A DNA stretch of 64,000 bases from Gymnopus androsaceus JB14 (GCA_009733575.1 ML769525.1:1-64000), one strand, 5' to 3'. Shown: positions 21,151 to 32,440, counted from the stretch's first letter. A program made the numbers and translations. The notes: generated from the sequence alone by a model not told the origin.

Positions 21151-21679
21151 GGGTCACAGAGACAGATGCAGAAGTGTCAATCGCAGAGATAGCACAATAA
21201 ATACAGTAGTGTTGGTCACAGAGACAAACACAAACCCAGGCAGAGTGGTTAAAGAGACAGCTTGCTGGTGCAAAAGGGGCTAGCAACAACCTGAGAAGAG
21301 TAAGTAATAGTAGCAAAGAAAGTATATAGATAACGTGGTATCTATTGTTTGAAACAATGAGCAGCAGTACTACATGAAAGTCAATAGAAACAACATACCA
21401 GAGGTTTGTTATGTCTAATCGGGATCCGAAATACCTGCAGAAATGTCAGAGTGAGTTAGCAAGGCACTTACCAAAAAAATTTGATTTTTAAAAAAAACAA
21501 AACATGCAGGTGATTGCAAGTGTTGACAATAGCTGGATGCAGAGTCTAGCGCAAAAACAGCTGGACCTAGAGTCAGGCTTCAGTGGTGGCTGGTGGCAGG
21601 CAAGAGTAAGATAAGTTACAGGTGTAACACAGCATCTGATTTATTGGCTACATGACTAGAGGTAGCTGGTCCATGCATT

Positions 21680-22027
21680 GTGGGTCCAATAACTGGGACT
21701 TTTTCTTCTCTTCAATTTGTTATCTCAGCATCTCCCTCCCACTTTGCTGGCAGTGTCCCCCAATGTCTGCCTCTTGTTGATCACTCCCTGACCACTCAGT
21801 CTGACCCCATTGCCATTCTACAGACATGTAGGATCTGCACCGCACTGTCTTACTACCAGTCCTTGCTCTGTGCTTTGGAATTTGGCCTCAGTGATCCTGA
21901 ATCCCTGAGCCCATTGAATGAATCCCTTGGCTCTGTGCCCCAGGTGTTCTCCTCTAGGTTGGTCTACACTGCTAGTGCATTTGGTAGTGCATATTGCCTG
22001 TTTGGTGTCGATTCCTCCCAATTGTAA
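21680..22027 (+). CDS. Unrecognised open frame, 115 codons
   Basis: One of the longer frames in this repeat block, Ser/Leu-rich, with no domain, no signal peptide and no clear splice context. It may be chance or a piece of an unknown element. The nearby sequence is repeat-derived. Confidence 0.2.
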   Translation: MGPITGTFSSLQFVISASPSHFAGSVPQCLPLVDHSLTTQSDPIAILQTCRICTALSYYQSLLCALEFGLSDPESLSPLNESLGSVPQVFSSRLVYTASAFGSAYCLFGVDSSQL

Positions 22028-22134
22028 GTATCTCTTCAACCTGTGCTAGAGTTGATCTAACTCTTTCCAGACTGTGCCTGCCTTGTTGATTCTCCATGGT
22101 ATGTACCTGTTAAGCTGTTGCATATGGCCTATAC

Positions 22135-22588
22135 CAGTGTTATCCTTAAGGCCTTAATTAAGGCCTCCAAGCAGGCTGAAGGCCTTAGGGCTTATTTGGA
22201 CCTTAAATTAATTTCAAGTTAAGGTCAAGTTAAGGGTTTAAATACAAAAATGTTTTTATTTCTTAATCTACCTTCATACACATACCAGTGCCTTCCCAAA
22301 TCTTTCTTTAGCACTTATCTTCATATGCAAGGTCTCTTCACTCTGGTAGGCTGTTTTACAATTTTTACAATGATCTAGATGACCACCTGCATGCATCCCC
22401 TGCCACTGTTTTGTCCAGATTTCTCCTGCATCACTTCCTTACCACAAAGAAGCCTCAGCCAAGGAGGCTGCCACTTTGAATCATGCTGAGGTAGGCTCTT
22501 TTATGTCTTCATGCTCTTTCTGCTACTTATGAAGTCACATGTCCTTTCAAATTAAGACTCTTAATTAAGGCTCTTAAGGTCAGCATTG
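22135..22588. mobile_element. Short element with CTTAAGGCCTTAATTAAGG ends
   Basis: Left end CAGTGTTATCCTTAAGGCC and reverse complement of right end CAATGCTGACCTTAAGAGCC match with few changes. CAGTG-type ends suggest hAT, but the 8 nt flanks GCCTATAC and AAGTTAGG do not match. Confidence 0.5.
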
Positions 22589-22962
22589 AAGTTAGGTCTT
22601 ATACCCTTGATGAATTACAGTTTTTCACCGGTCTTTGATACACCACCGCTTGTTGGCACAGGGTCAAATGTATAGAAACTGAATAGATTATGACAGGCGC
22701 TAAGTTTAATTTCTAAAGATTTTTACGTGCACCAGTAAATGGCACACCAGTAAATGCATGCTGTAGGAGACTACAGTGTAGTCTTCCTCTCCAAAAAATA
22801 ATCATAAATTTGTTTCAATGTAAAGTAAAGCTTCCACCAATTCAGATAAGTAATAACTGGAATGTTTGCCTCAAAATTGTCAAAACAAGATTTGACCATG
22901 CCAAGGAATGGTGAAAGACTTTCTCTGACTATGGATTGCTATAGGCTGCTATAGCTTTTATA

Positions 22963-22977
22963 CAGGTTTTGCTGATG
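22963..22977. repeat. Isolated CATCAG-family right terminus
   Basis: CAGGTTTTGCTGATG preceded by GGATTGCTATAGGCTGCTATAG arm words; the left part is missing. Confidence 0.5.
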
Positions 22978-23607
22978 ATCTTGGAATTTGAGGCTCGGAA
23001 CCATCAAATGTTTGATATACTGTACTCTTCCAACCAAGTGTTCACAGGGTGTGAACAATGACCTGCCCTAGTTGGCTTCTAACTGCCCCATTCTTATGCA
23101 TCCCAAGATAAATGATTACAAAACTCACTGTGAACCAGCTCAAGTGTGTGATCATATGTGATTATAAGTACTCATTGTGCATGCACATACTGCAGGGTGT
23201 ACTCTACTATGCCAAGTATCTACTGCTATTTAATAAAATCTATTTTAACACAAGTTGCACAAACTTTGGACCCACCTCCACTTCCCTCCCCTCCCCCAAG
23301 CCAGGAAGTCATTGGCGGGCACTCTAAAGCCTGGTTTGCACTATCATAATAGGCACAACCCCTAACCTCTAACCTCCACTAACCTAGTATGCAAGCCTGT
23401 GTGCTGGTTGAAGATAAAGAGAAAAATAAAGAGAAAAATAAAGAGAAAAACAAAAGTACATACAAATGGCCAAAGAGGAAATTCAACCCATGACATTAAA
23501 TGGATCAGCAAAAGGGCCTAGTTAAGCAAGTACTATAACCGTTACACTAAGCAGTCCTACAGATCAAAGGCTGTAACTATGTTATATGACCTTTGAAAGG
23601 TCACATA

Positions 23608-23766
23608 CATCAGCAAAACCTGGTTGGTCTCCAGAGCTCTGACAGCTGTCAAAAAGCTGTCAAACTCCTCCAGGCATCTCCAGAGGTCTCTGTAGATCTC
23701 TGGAATTAACTATCCTTGCTCCAGAGACAAAAGAAATGTATTGTGATGGTACAGGTTTTGCTGATG
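23608..23766. mobile_element. CATCAG-family element, CTCCAGAG dialect
   Basis: Perfect 15 nt inverted termini, TA on both sides, and internal sequence nearly the same as 12665-12842 including CTATCCTTGCTCCAGAGAC and AATGTATTGTGATGGTACAG. The left arm is shorter. Confidence 0.85.
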
Positions 23767-23881
23767 TAAATTATGAACCAGTCTGATTTCCAAAAATGGA
23801 CACACATGTTTGGGGTGGCTGATCAAAACCTACCTACCCTATTCAGAATTCTAAGTGTTCACCAAGTGTTGACAGATTGCA

Positions 23882-24115
23882 ATGATCTGTGACCAAGCCA
23901 GTGTGGGTGTTGAGAGTCAACCGGCGCTGCTCCAGTGCCTATTACCTTTTTTCTTTTGGACTCTCACCACCATCATCGAATTATCTTCAAATTCTCACTT
24001 ACCCACCCACCCTCACCTTTACCAGCTGTATGCTCCAGCTTTAGTCTCTGCGTGTGTAATTTATTTGCCCACCCTGCGCAGAGCTAAAGCCCAGCCAGAT
24101 AATTTCCACTATTAA
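23882..24115 (+). pseudogene. Fragment of the Ngaro 3' region
   Basis: Reads SSNSHLPTHPHLYQLYAPAL and VSACVIYLPT, closely similar to the minus-strand sequence at 5752-5546 (FHQLYTTALVSTCVLYYLPT). It is in the opposite orientation to the larger relic and carries no catalytic part. Confidence 0.6.
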
Positions 24116-24202
24116 TTATACTTCTACTTGTCTCAATCTAGCCACAGTCTGGCTTATTGGGCTGCATCAGCTGTTAGACATCATGCAAGGTTTAGGTCTA
24201 TC

Positions 24203-24455
24203 CAGTATTGTCACTGACCCCGTCAGACCCAGGTCGGATGGCAAGTCTGAACAAATCCGCTGCTGGGTCAAGAAAGTCTGACCTTTGGCCTGGTCTGGGC
24301 TCAGTCATGGAAATTTTGATAAGTCAGTGGCTGTTCAAACGAAATTTCCCATGATTCGTTAAGCACTTATGAGCTATGAAGCACTAAATGCTTGACTCTC
24401 CGCACCATCATGACTTGATTGGGTCAGACCTCTGACCTTGACTTTGCCAGCACTG
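24203..24455. mobile_element. hAT-type MITE, 253 bp, with 8 bp target duplication
   Basis: Ends CAGTATTGTCA...TGGCAAAG..GCCAGCACTG are inverted and flanked by the exact 8 bp GGTCTATC (24195-24202 and 24456-24463). GGTCAGA/TCTGACC words recur inside. Non-coding. Confidence 0.85.
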
Positions 24456-24469
24456 GGTCTATCCATGTA

Positions 24470-26110
24470 CTGTATGCTCCTCAGTATTCTGCTATAGCAG
24501 GATCTTGTTGATATTCATTTCAATACACTATGTCATGGAGCAAGGGACTGCAAACTTTTTGGAACTAGACTTTGGGTCAGACTAACTAGCTATGTAAGCG
24601 TTCCCATGCACCATATATGGTAAATCAAGATTGGATATTGTATTTTTCTGCCTCAGAACTACCTGGCAGTCAGACTATCCCAAGCTTTTTAGACTTTATA
24701 TACTATGAATCTTGAAAGGACACCTTACAGAAGACATCTTCATTCAAGTGTTGGAACTTTGGACTAAGTAGCACTATGTGACTGGTGTGACAAATAGGTG
24801 ACTGTTATTTGTAAGAATTACCAGAAATGGAGAAATGAAGAGGGAGGAGCTCAATCAGACATCTGGTGGTAAGTGCAATGGATTAAGGAGGTCCCAAAAA
24901 TGCCCCAAATCACCTATTTAGAGGGGTATTGAACTTTTTTTTCTTTTCTGGCCTGACAGCCGGACTAACTAACTGACCCCCAGTTGGGTGCTTAATTCTT
25001 CGCAGCCCCTTAACATGGAGTTTGAGAAATCAAAGGATATTCACTGAACTTACTGTACTCTTCCAATCCAATGTTCAGTCACACTTCACAATGGCCCAAA
25101 ATGAACAGTTCACAGCAGGGTGTCACTGATCATGAACACCATGACAACCAAACCAAAAAAAATTTTACTCAAAAAGGTTGAAAAAATACTTTAAAAAAGG
25201 ATTATTCTGTTTGACAACCCTGTTGTTGTGCAACAACCCAGGGCTGTTCCCAGCATCATGTTCCTTCAAAGGTCATGTGATTTCCGGTCACTCCATCCCA
25301 TCACTGTGAATCGCTTTGAGGCGCCCATTCGCTTCTTGCCACATCAGCATTCTCAACTCCTTCAAGCTTGCAGCAGCTTGACAATCCTGCCCGGGCCTTG
25401 CAAGCGTTAACATTCTTTCCATTGATTTCCATCAACTTTCATTCATATTCATTCCCTCAAGTACCAGCGGCACTGAGAGGATATAGTAGATGACCAACAA
25501 TCTGGTACTAGCTATGTGCCATGGTTCTCTTCTCATCCTTTCTTTCAATGCTCACGTTTTTCTTAGTACTCCCACACCCTGCTTTCTCCTAGCCCCGGAA
25601 TGCCTCCCTATTGAGTCACTGACTCTATGAGAGTTCATTTCCCTTCCTTCCCACCTATTCCACTCCAGACTGCTCTCCTGCTTTATTTCTACTTAGTACG
25701 TAGCCATGGTAGAGCCTTCCTACAGTAATTCTGTCCATACATGTCCTACATAGTAAGCCTTGTTTTTTTTACCACAATGCTTGACCTGCGGTGCCGCTGC
25801 TTCAGATGTGACCCCTTTGTACCCCCGGTGTAATGCCCGGTGTTACGGGAATATTATAGGGTTGTTGATGGTTGTCAAACAGAATAATCCTTTAAAAAAC
25901 TCGAATTTTCCTCAAACCACATATGAACAAGCCAGAAATAATTTCAAATAAGGTAACAGGAAAGATCATATTGTAAAATAAGTACAGATAATCCACCAGA
26001 ATCCACTCCTGGTGACAGCTCAGCTTATCTCGGAGTTTTTCGAAGATTTGTGGTTTTAGCGCCCAAATTCGATGGGATTTTTTTTGCGGGCCTTGGCCAC
26101 TAGCATGGCA
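24470..26110. other. No gene recognised
   Basis: AT-rich intergenic sequence with only short frames. 25228-25410 and 25760-25951 are open but have no domain. I see no repeat signature apart from scattered short palindromes. Confidence 0.4.
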
Positions 26111-26122
26111 ATACCTGTTGCC

Positions 26123-26215
26123 GCCCCCGTTGTCTAATGGTTATGACGTCAGACTTCTACTTTTGAGCTTAGTCAGCATATCTGGAGGTTGCGGGTTCGA
26201 ATCCCGCCGGGGGTT
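26123..26215 (+). tRNA. tRNA-Arg (anticodon TCT) with 20 nt intron
   Basis: Acceptor strand GCCCCCG (26123-26129) pairs with CGGGGGT (26208-26214, one G-T pair). D stem GTC/GAC, anticodon stem TCAGA/TCTGG, anticodon TCT at 26156-26158, and T arm GCGGG-TTCGAAT-CCCGC. A 20 nt intron occupies 26160-26179, directly 3' of position 37, the canonical tRNA intron site. The mature tRNA reads AGA codons. Internal A and B boxes are present. A truncated copy lies at 10130. Confidence 0.93.
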
Positions 26216-26236
26216 TAACGCAGTCAAGCTTTGTTG

Positions 26237-26241
26237 TTTTT
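26237..26241 (+). terminator. Pol III T-run terminator
   Basis: TTTTT 22 nt after the tRNA 3' end. Confidence 0.6.
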
Positions 26242-26296
26242 AACGACTGTAAGTACTTGTTAACGGTTTTCAACCAAGTCATCAGCATATCAACCG

Positions 26297-26725
26297 TTAC
26301 AATAATGATTTGATTTTGGATGAGACCTTGTCCTTTAATTTGCTACCCTCTTCCTTCGCCTTCTGCGTTGCTCCGCTAGCTGCGTGTGCAACCGCCTTCC
26401 CCGCCTTTTCGGCTTGCTTCTTCGCCTCTCCGGCATACTTCTCCACGCAACCCTTGCATGATACAGGCTGTAAACAAAAATTTAGAAAGAAGTTTGATAA
26501 GTCGATATGGGACATGCATACAGGGTGTTCGCCTAAGGAGACGAGGGATGAAATACATGAGGCGTCGGCAATAAAATCTTGGAAAGATAATCAGCAAAGT
26601 TGATAGAATGGTGAATCCTCGCGCTAGAGTGATTGAATTCCGTGCTAGGGACTTACCAAATTCGCCAGTGGCAGCAGCCAAAAGGCAAGAACCAGCTAGT
26701 CAAAACTTTTCGTCAAAAATTTTCT
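26297..26725 (-). CDS. Small hypothetical protein with Lys/Ala-rich helical tail
   Basis: The last exon (about 26477-26297) follows a TTTACAG acceptor and encodes PVSCKGCVEKYAGEAKKQ, then AEKAGKAVAHAASGATQKAK and a Lys-rich end, an amphipathic helix rich in Ala and Lys. Upstream on the same strand, a short exon ending at a GTAAGT donor (about 26658) encodes LVLAFWLLPLANL, hydrophobic like a signal peptide. The start codon and any middle exon could not be fixed. The tail resembles LEA/apolipoprotein-like 11-mer helices, but no named family was recognised. Confidence 0.4.
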
Positions 26726-26815
26726 TGCGGAATTACTGATAACCAATCACCAGTCGGGCCAGCATCTTTCGCACAAGCTTTAGGGAACTCAGTCAGACAA
26801 AAGGAAGAATCAACT

Positions 26816-27001
26816 TCAACTGGTGCACGCGCCTTTCATTTGCGCCTTTGTGCAGGTGGCCGTCGACGTCGAGCTGGGAGCCACGCCGCGGATATCGAGC
26901 TCCACGTAGTTTCCATCCAGCCTAACGGGCCTGGGGCGCGCACTTGCCATTACCAGGAAAGAAATTGTAACCAGAAGGGCGCCAAGACAACGGAAGCGCA
27001 T
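26816..27001 (-). CDS. Small putative secreted protein, 61 residues
   Basis: Single-exon frame starting MRFRCLGALLVTISFLVMAS, a convincing signal peptide with a cleavage site after SARP or nearby, followed by about 35 polar residues with two Cys (ATCTKAQMKGACTS). Fungal effectors and small secreted proteins often look like this. The ATG is internal to a longer frame; I prefer it because of the signal peptide. It could instead be the first exon of the neighbouring gene. No homologue recognised. Confidence 0.4.
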   Translation of the reverse strand: MRFRCLGALLVTISFLVMASARPRPVRLDGNYVELDIRGVAPSSTSTATCTKAQMKGACTS

Positions 27002-27009
27002 TATAGAGA

Positions 27010-27830
27010 TCCAAATAATCGGGAACAGCATCCACGCCGAACGAACGAATGAAACCGGGTGTGTCCAGCACAAGTTGAGGCTAATGTCCAGCAGTAGTGT
27101 AAAAGCGCCCTCCAAAGAGTTCTTCGATTATATATCGATTGCACTGATGGACCTGAAACGGTAACTGGAGCAAAGAACGATTAAGCCTTCTTCCGGCATT
27201 GCGAGAACTAGAATTTCCAATATTCCAGTACCGCCTTATCGGTACTGCCTGCCTTGCTGCCTTTGCCAAGGAAGAGTTGTCCTGTTATCGTTCTCCTCAA
27301 TATGGAAAACAGAACACACCGACGAATTCCGCAATCTTGGCGGAGATCTTGGCGGAGAGCGAATTTCACCGGTCCTTTTGATTTTAGCCGCCAATGGCGA
27401 TTCGATTTGGATCCGTGTTGCACGAACTTCGTACATACCATTGACGTGATTATTGACGTGATTATTTTATTATTTGCAAGCAGCTTTTTTTCAGATTCAA
27501 GTTGAGTAAGTAAGAAAATTAAAAGAAGAAAGCGCACTTACTTATAATATACGCATCACCAGCAAGTATTTTATTACGGTCTGCGTGCTTAGGTCGTGCA
27601 CTGGGATATGTCTCGAATAAGAACCGCCAACACCGAAATCTCCCGACGATTCCGCCGAGAGGCACAACTTGAAGGCTTCGTGGTAAAGTTATGTAGATCT
27701 CATTTCACCCTTGTCGATTGAAAGTACAGCGGATGAATCAAGATGCTCAGCTTTGATAAGTTGGAGAAATACTACCAACTCGCATGACATTCTTTGATTA
27801 AAATTGCGCTTACCACTATGGGTTTCCTTT
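27010..27830. other. No confident gene
   Basis: A minus-strand frame at 27537-27208 starts MRFLLLIFLLTQLESEKKLL but quickly becomes basic and low in structure, and frames overlap on both strands. No domain recognised. Confidence 0.35.
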
Positions 27831-27831
27831 G

Positions 27832-28078
27832 CGCCTAGTGTAGACATCGCAAAAATAAGTATACCTACTTGATATAACGAAGCCTACACTAGATGTACTT
27901 GTTGCCTTCGTGCCTAGTGCAAACGTCGCGAGCCGGGTTGTCGGGACTGCCTGAAGTAGGAGCCTCGATTATCTGCCACAGCGGCGGGAGCACTAGGTGC
28001 CCGCGGCACGCATACAGGCGCTATGCGTGTAGCGCGGAACCCGACTGTTTCTCAATGGGACCGCGCCGGTTTACCTAG
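27832..28078. repeat. 250 bp direct repeat, copy 1
   Basis: Strongly similar to 28329-28575, from GCCTAGTGTAGAC through GTCGCGAGCCGGG to GCGCCGGTTTACCTA. It contains GC-rich CGCGG and CGGGCGC words unlike the flanks. No coding or tRNA-like structure is evident. Confidence 0.75.
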
Positions 28079-28328
28079 CTCCTTCTTTAAGGACTAGTTA
28101 TGCATCCCTATCCTCCCCCGAGTTCCTGCAAAATATGTTATTCAGGAATCGTACACTACCTATGTTGGCGAAGTTTATATATGATGTACGCAATATCTTT
28201 GCAGGCAAGGAAGCCTGGATTCCTGCAGCTGAACTGTACGAGCCTTTACGCATCGGGAATTAATCAATATGGGTGTCTTATTCCTTGGTCTCTCTCTCCC
28301 ATGGCATTCTTAATTGAAATTGCGCCTT

Positions 28329-28575
28329 GCCCTAGTGTAGACGTTGCAAAAACAAGTATACCTACTTGATGGAACAAAGCTTACACTAGATGCACTGGTT
28401 GCCCTCGTGCCTAGTGCAAACGTCGCGAGCCGGGTAGTCGGGACTGCCTGAAGTAGGAGCCTCGATTACCTGCCACAACGGGGGGAGCGCTAGGTGCCCG
28501 CGGCACGCATACGGGCGCTATGCGTGTAGCGCGGAACCCGACTGTTTCTCAATGGGACCGCGCCGGTTTACCTAC
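28329..28575. repeat. 250 bp direct repeat, copy 2
   Basis: Second copy, same orientation, separated from the first by about 250 nt of unrelated sequence. A large tandem-type duplication or remains of a small element. Confidence 0.75.
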
Positions 28576-28820
28576 CTACTACCTACCATTTAATATTTAA
28601 TGCCTGATCATGATCAGTCTGCAGTACCTCAGTACCTCGTAAATCACTTCGGTAAAGTAGACCACCAGTAAATCGTGAAGCCAAAGTGAAACCCGTATAG
28701 AAGTACAATTACACACATCGAATCAAAGGCGTTACAGTAAGATAGTCGTGACTCGCGCTGAATCCAGAAACAGAGCATGCCTATTGAAGCCTAAAACGCA
28801 TCCTAGCGTAGATAACCAAG

Positions 28821-31568
28821 TCACGCTTTCAGATCAGCATTGTCCAGCTCTTCCACGGACGGTTTTTCGGAGAGATCTCTCTCAGCCGCGGCAGCAAGAA
28901 TCTCTTTCTCCGCCTCCTCGCCATCAAAGATAGCAGCGGTCTCTTCCAAAGTAAGATTCTTCGTCTCGACGACGTCTGGTAGAAATCATGAGCTGACAGT
29001 AATCTCGAGAGGGAGGAATACGTACATTTGTATAGGAAGATGCATTCTATCAAAAGCCAAACGCAGTAGACGACGTAGTACTTCCAGGTGATGTGAACTG
29101 TCGAGGAAGTGTTCAGAGTTGTTGGATTAAGAAGGATCATGAAGTCACTCACCAAGAGCAATTGGGTTGACATATTGATTGAAGATCAATGCGAGCGAGA
29201 TTGTGAAGTTGAAAATGTTGAAACCCTTGGCTCTCATGGGGTAAGGCAAAATCTCGATGGTATACGCAACAATCAGGGGGGTGAAAGCAAGACTAGTCAA
29301 AAATAGAAAGTGATTAGTTGTGCTCTGGACAGAGAAGGTCTCATAGAGTGGGGAGCGAGGAAGGGATGGAAAGGGGATTAGCTTACTCATAAAATGCATA
29401 GAATAAAAATATGAAGGCGATGACACTGCGGGGAAAGGTATGAATGAGCGGTACTAAACCAAACTTAAGGATCTCTTACGCGTGAGCTGCAGCCGGTTGT
29501 TGGTGCATCTGGAACTGTGCAAATGCAATTGTTTGCGCGGTGAAGAAGACAAGCATTCCTGAAAAATAACATTTAGACCAGTTCGCGCGTTATCCAATGA
29601 ATGAACACATACCAACGGCGGAAGTGAGGAACATAAGGCGACGGCCAAGCTTCTCCACCAAAGAAGACGCTATTAACGCGCATATCAAGTTCCAGATGGA
29701 CAAAATTCCGTTGATAAGAAGCTAGGTGGAAAAAGATAGAGTCAGCGTATACACGAGAACGAATAAAAATAACCGGTACCTGAGTAGTCGGGTCAGTAAT
29801 ACCAATGTCCGAAAGGATCTTGTTGAGATAGTATGAGACGAGACCATTTCCGGACCATTGCGAAAAGAATGCAATCGCAACAATGATTCTCAACCGCTTC
29901 AAGTTTCCGGGTGAGGAAATGAACGCCTTGTAACCGACGTTGGCAGTAACTGGAAAGGCATGAGTTGAGGAAACAAAACAACTAGAATACACTGACCAGT
30001 TCGATCATATTCAATGGCAGCTTTGATCTCATTGAACTCGTATCGCACCAGAGGATGGTTCCTGTCACAAACAACCTCCGTTAGGAAGAAAATTCTGGTC
30101 AAGAGAGGAATTTGAACGCACGCATTGCTGTCGGCATGGTAGTATGCAAGAACTTCCATAGCCTTCTCGTCTTTGCCTTTACTGATCAGGAAACGAGGAG
30201 ATTCCGGAACGAACCAGATGAGGAGGAGCTGGGCAATTGCAGGCAGCCCTTGGAGGATTGAGGGGATACGCCAAGACCTAAAGTGAGTTCGTGAGCATTG
30301 AACCAGTTCTGACGCTAGGTTTTCTTACCAAGTGCTCTTTATCTTGAATGTACCTATAATAGAATTCGTGAGTATTCAAGCAGTTTCAACAGCGGGGTTT
30401 TTTTTACCAAATGTCGTCCAGGCAGCACTAAAATGCAAAGCCGGTCAGCATTCAACCTCATACAGGCTCAATAGATATACATACACAATAGCACCAGAAT
30501 ACCAGAGCGAGTTATAAGTAGCAGTTAAAGGCGCCCTAGAAATTGTTGGAGTTGGATTGGTGTCGCTGGAAGGCGGAGCTGAACTCATACCTGTATTTCG
30601 GATAGCTGATCTCAGAAACAAGCATCGGAGCGGCATTGGCTGAACAATCCATGTAAGCATTTCCTCTTTATAGGAAAGAAAATGTTGACGCACCAGCGAA
30701 TGTAAGACCGAATCCAATCAAGAACCTGAAAAGACTTCAGCATCAGATGCAAAACACGGGGTTTGTGTATGTAGCATACCGAGCTCCGATGAACATCCCG
30801 GCACTTTGTGATGCCCCTTGTACCGCGGTAGCTGAAAGGGAGGGTCGTCAGACATGAAGCGAGGAGACCATAGCAATATTAAAGCACCTAGAGTCATTAT
30901 AAGCGCACCAATGAAGACCGTAGGTCGACGTCCAATCCCATCAGAAAGGTAGGGGGCAAAAGGATAAGCAGCCAGAGCACCGATATTCTACAAGAGCGTC
31001 CGTGTTCCATTAGACACAAACTGCTACGGCCAGATAAGTGGAAAACGAACTTGGATTGCATTGAGCAGCCCCAGTTCGGAACTATCGGGGTTCTTGAAAT
31101 AACTTTGCCATTGTGGGCTATAGTGCTATTGAATTTATGTCGTAACGGAAGTCGGGGAAGATTTCTTACAGCGATTGGAGCCCCTGGAAATTTAGAATTA
31201 GTTAGTTGGGATAGATATAAAGGCGGAGAGCTCACATTCATCATACTGCCGTGGAACCAGGTAAATATCAGCGAATATTGAAACAGCAAAAACAAAAACG
31301 AACCTCCCGTCATACCCATTCGTTGAGGACGTTATGAGCCTGTAAACAGAATCGTCAATATATATACACAAGAGAAAGGAACCGGGCGGACTCACAGCAG
31401 GACGATCCACCCGTTCAGAGCAATTAGTCTGCAAATATTCAGTAAGGATTCCGAGTCGGCCGCAAGAGAAATAGCTCACCGTCTGTTGTTATACCATGTC
31501 TTCTTGGGGTCCTGAAGACTTTCGATTGCAGAGTCAACGTGGGCACTTGTAGCAGCTCCGACAGCCAT
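28821..31568 (-). CDS. MFS sugar transporter (lactose permease type), 22 exons
   Basis: I could place 22 exons (31568-31480, 31428-31396, 31339-31304, 31245-31236, 31183-31170, 31117-31051, 30987-30888, 30831-30780, 30725-30694, 30639-30591, 30535-30485, 30427-30408, 30353-30329, 30277-30122, 30061-29997, 29949-29780, 29721-29613, 29558-29480, 29425-29387, 29292-29153, 29097-29026, 28975-28821) that sum to 1563 nt, a clean 520-residue frame. Signatures: TSSTNGYDGSMMNGLQ in helix 1, DGIGRRP after helix 2, an ISYPKYR loop, VPESPRFL before the central loop, LNKILSDIGI and GNGLVSYY in the C-half, LGRRLMF, IEILPYPMRAKG, and VETKNLTLEETAAIFDG at the end. This is the fungal sugar porter family (TC 2.A.1.1), plasma membrane proton-sugar symport; the substrate is probably a disaccharide or hexose but cannot be read off. 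Intact by eye. Confidence 0.95.
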
Positions 31569-31625
31569 CTTGAGGAAACTGGTTCGAGTGGGAACGGCAG
31601 CTGGTGATTGTCATACTAGCTCTCC

Positions 31626-31633
31626 TATATATA
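31626..31633 (-). promoter_or_regulatory. TATA-like element of the sugar transporter gene
   Basis: TATATATA about 60 nt upstream of the ATG at 31568, in the expected position. Confidence 0.45.
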
Positions 31634-31639
31634 CTGCTC

Positions 31640-32440
31640 CGATTGAAGGGTTGCGTTGACGCTTTTGAGTTTAGGTTGGCATTCTCAGGTGACCTCAATA
31701 TCTCCAGAGGTACGCCGGCGAAACCGCGCTAATGCAATTCGGATCCTGGACAGTGGCGAATGCATGTGTTGTTCCGGTCTCGATTATATTCCATATTTAT
31801 TTGTCAGGTCCTGGCCAAGTGGTGCGATCTGTGTGCGATTGTCATAGTCAAAAAAAACTAAAGAAATAAAACATCACAACGAAACAAGCATCTTTTTCCA
31901 CTATACAGTCTGTGAGAGGTGTTTGATATACGCTTGAATGGAGATAAATCTAGGGTGAGTATATGTATGCAATCCTCGAAACTCTATACACCTATCCGTC
32001 GGTGAGTCTCGGTGAGTACGTTCATTGAGCAGCTTTTCCCGAACATTCCCCCTAGCCTACGATGAAACTGTACCAACAACATTGGCGCATATAGGCGCAT
32101 ACGCGCAACCATCTGATCCATAACGGCCCCCATGGGGTAACAAGTGGGGTAGCGGAGAAATATGAAATATGAATCTAAATTTGAAAAACAAAAGCTGCAT
32201 ACCACAGGCATCGGGAAGACGGTAAGACGGTTGCTACGGTTTGGACAGATAGATTGAGATTAAGGTATACACATATTACAGTCTCATTGAGGCTAGGAAA
32301 TAGGAGCAGAGAAGGATTGACATTGACCAAACCAGTATTCAAAATCGTTTCAGTAAATTACTTGCTGCAGAATCTGGCGGACGCACGGAGCCCGCCGCAG
32401 AAGAGCTCTCTGCGGAGGCCACGGTAGTAGAATCGGTTTT
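31640..32440. other. Intergenic between transporter start and ATG11 end
   Basis: Upstream region of the transporter and 3' flank of ATG11. Only short frames; nothing else recognised. Confidence 0.5.

Noticed and set aside
21680..22027. Protein-coding gene for the 115-codon frame
   Set aside because: Kept only as a low-confidence feature: no homologous feel, no promoter or splice context.
22127..22596. 8 bp hAT duplication around 22135-22588
   Set aside because: Flanks GCCTATAC and AAGTTAGG do not match, so the hAT label was not given.
27832..28575. A small LTR retrotransposon bounded by the 250 bp repeats
   Set aside because: Repeats lack TG..CA ends, internal region is about 250 nt with no primer site or coding sequence.
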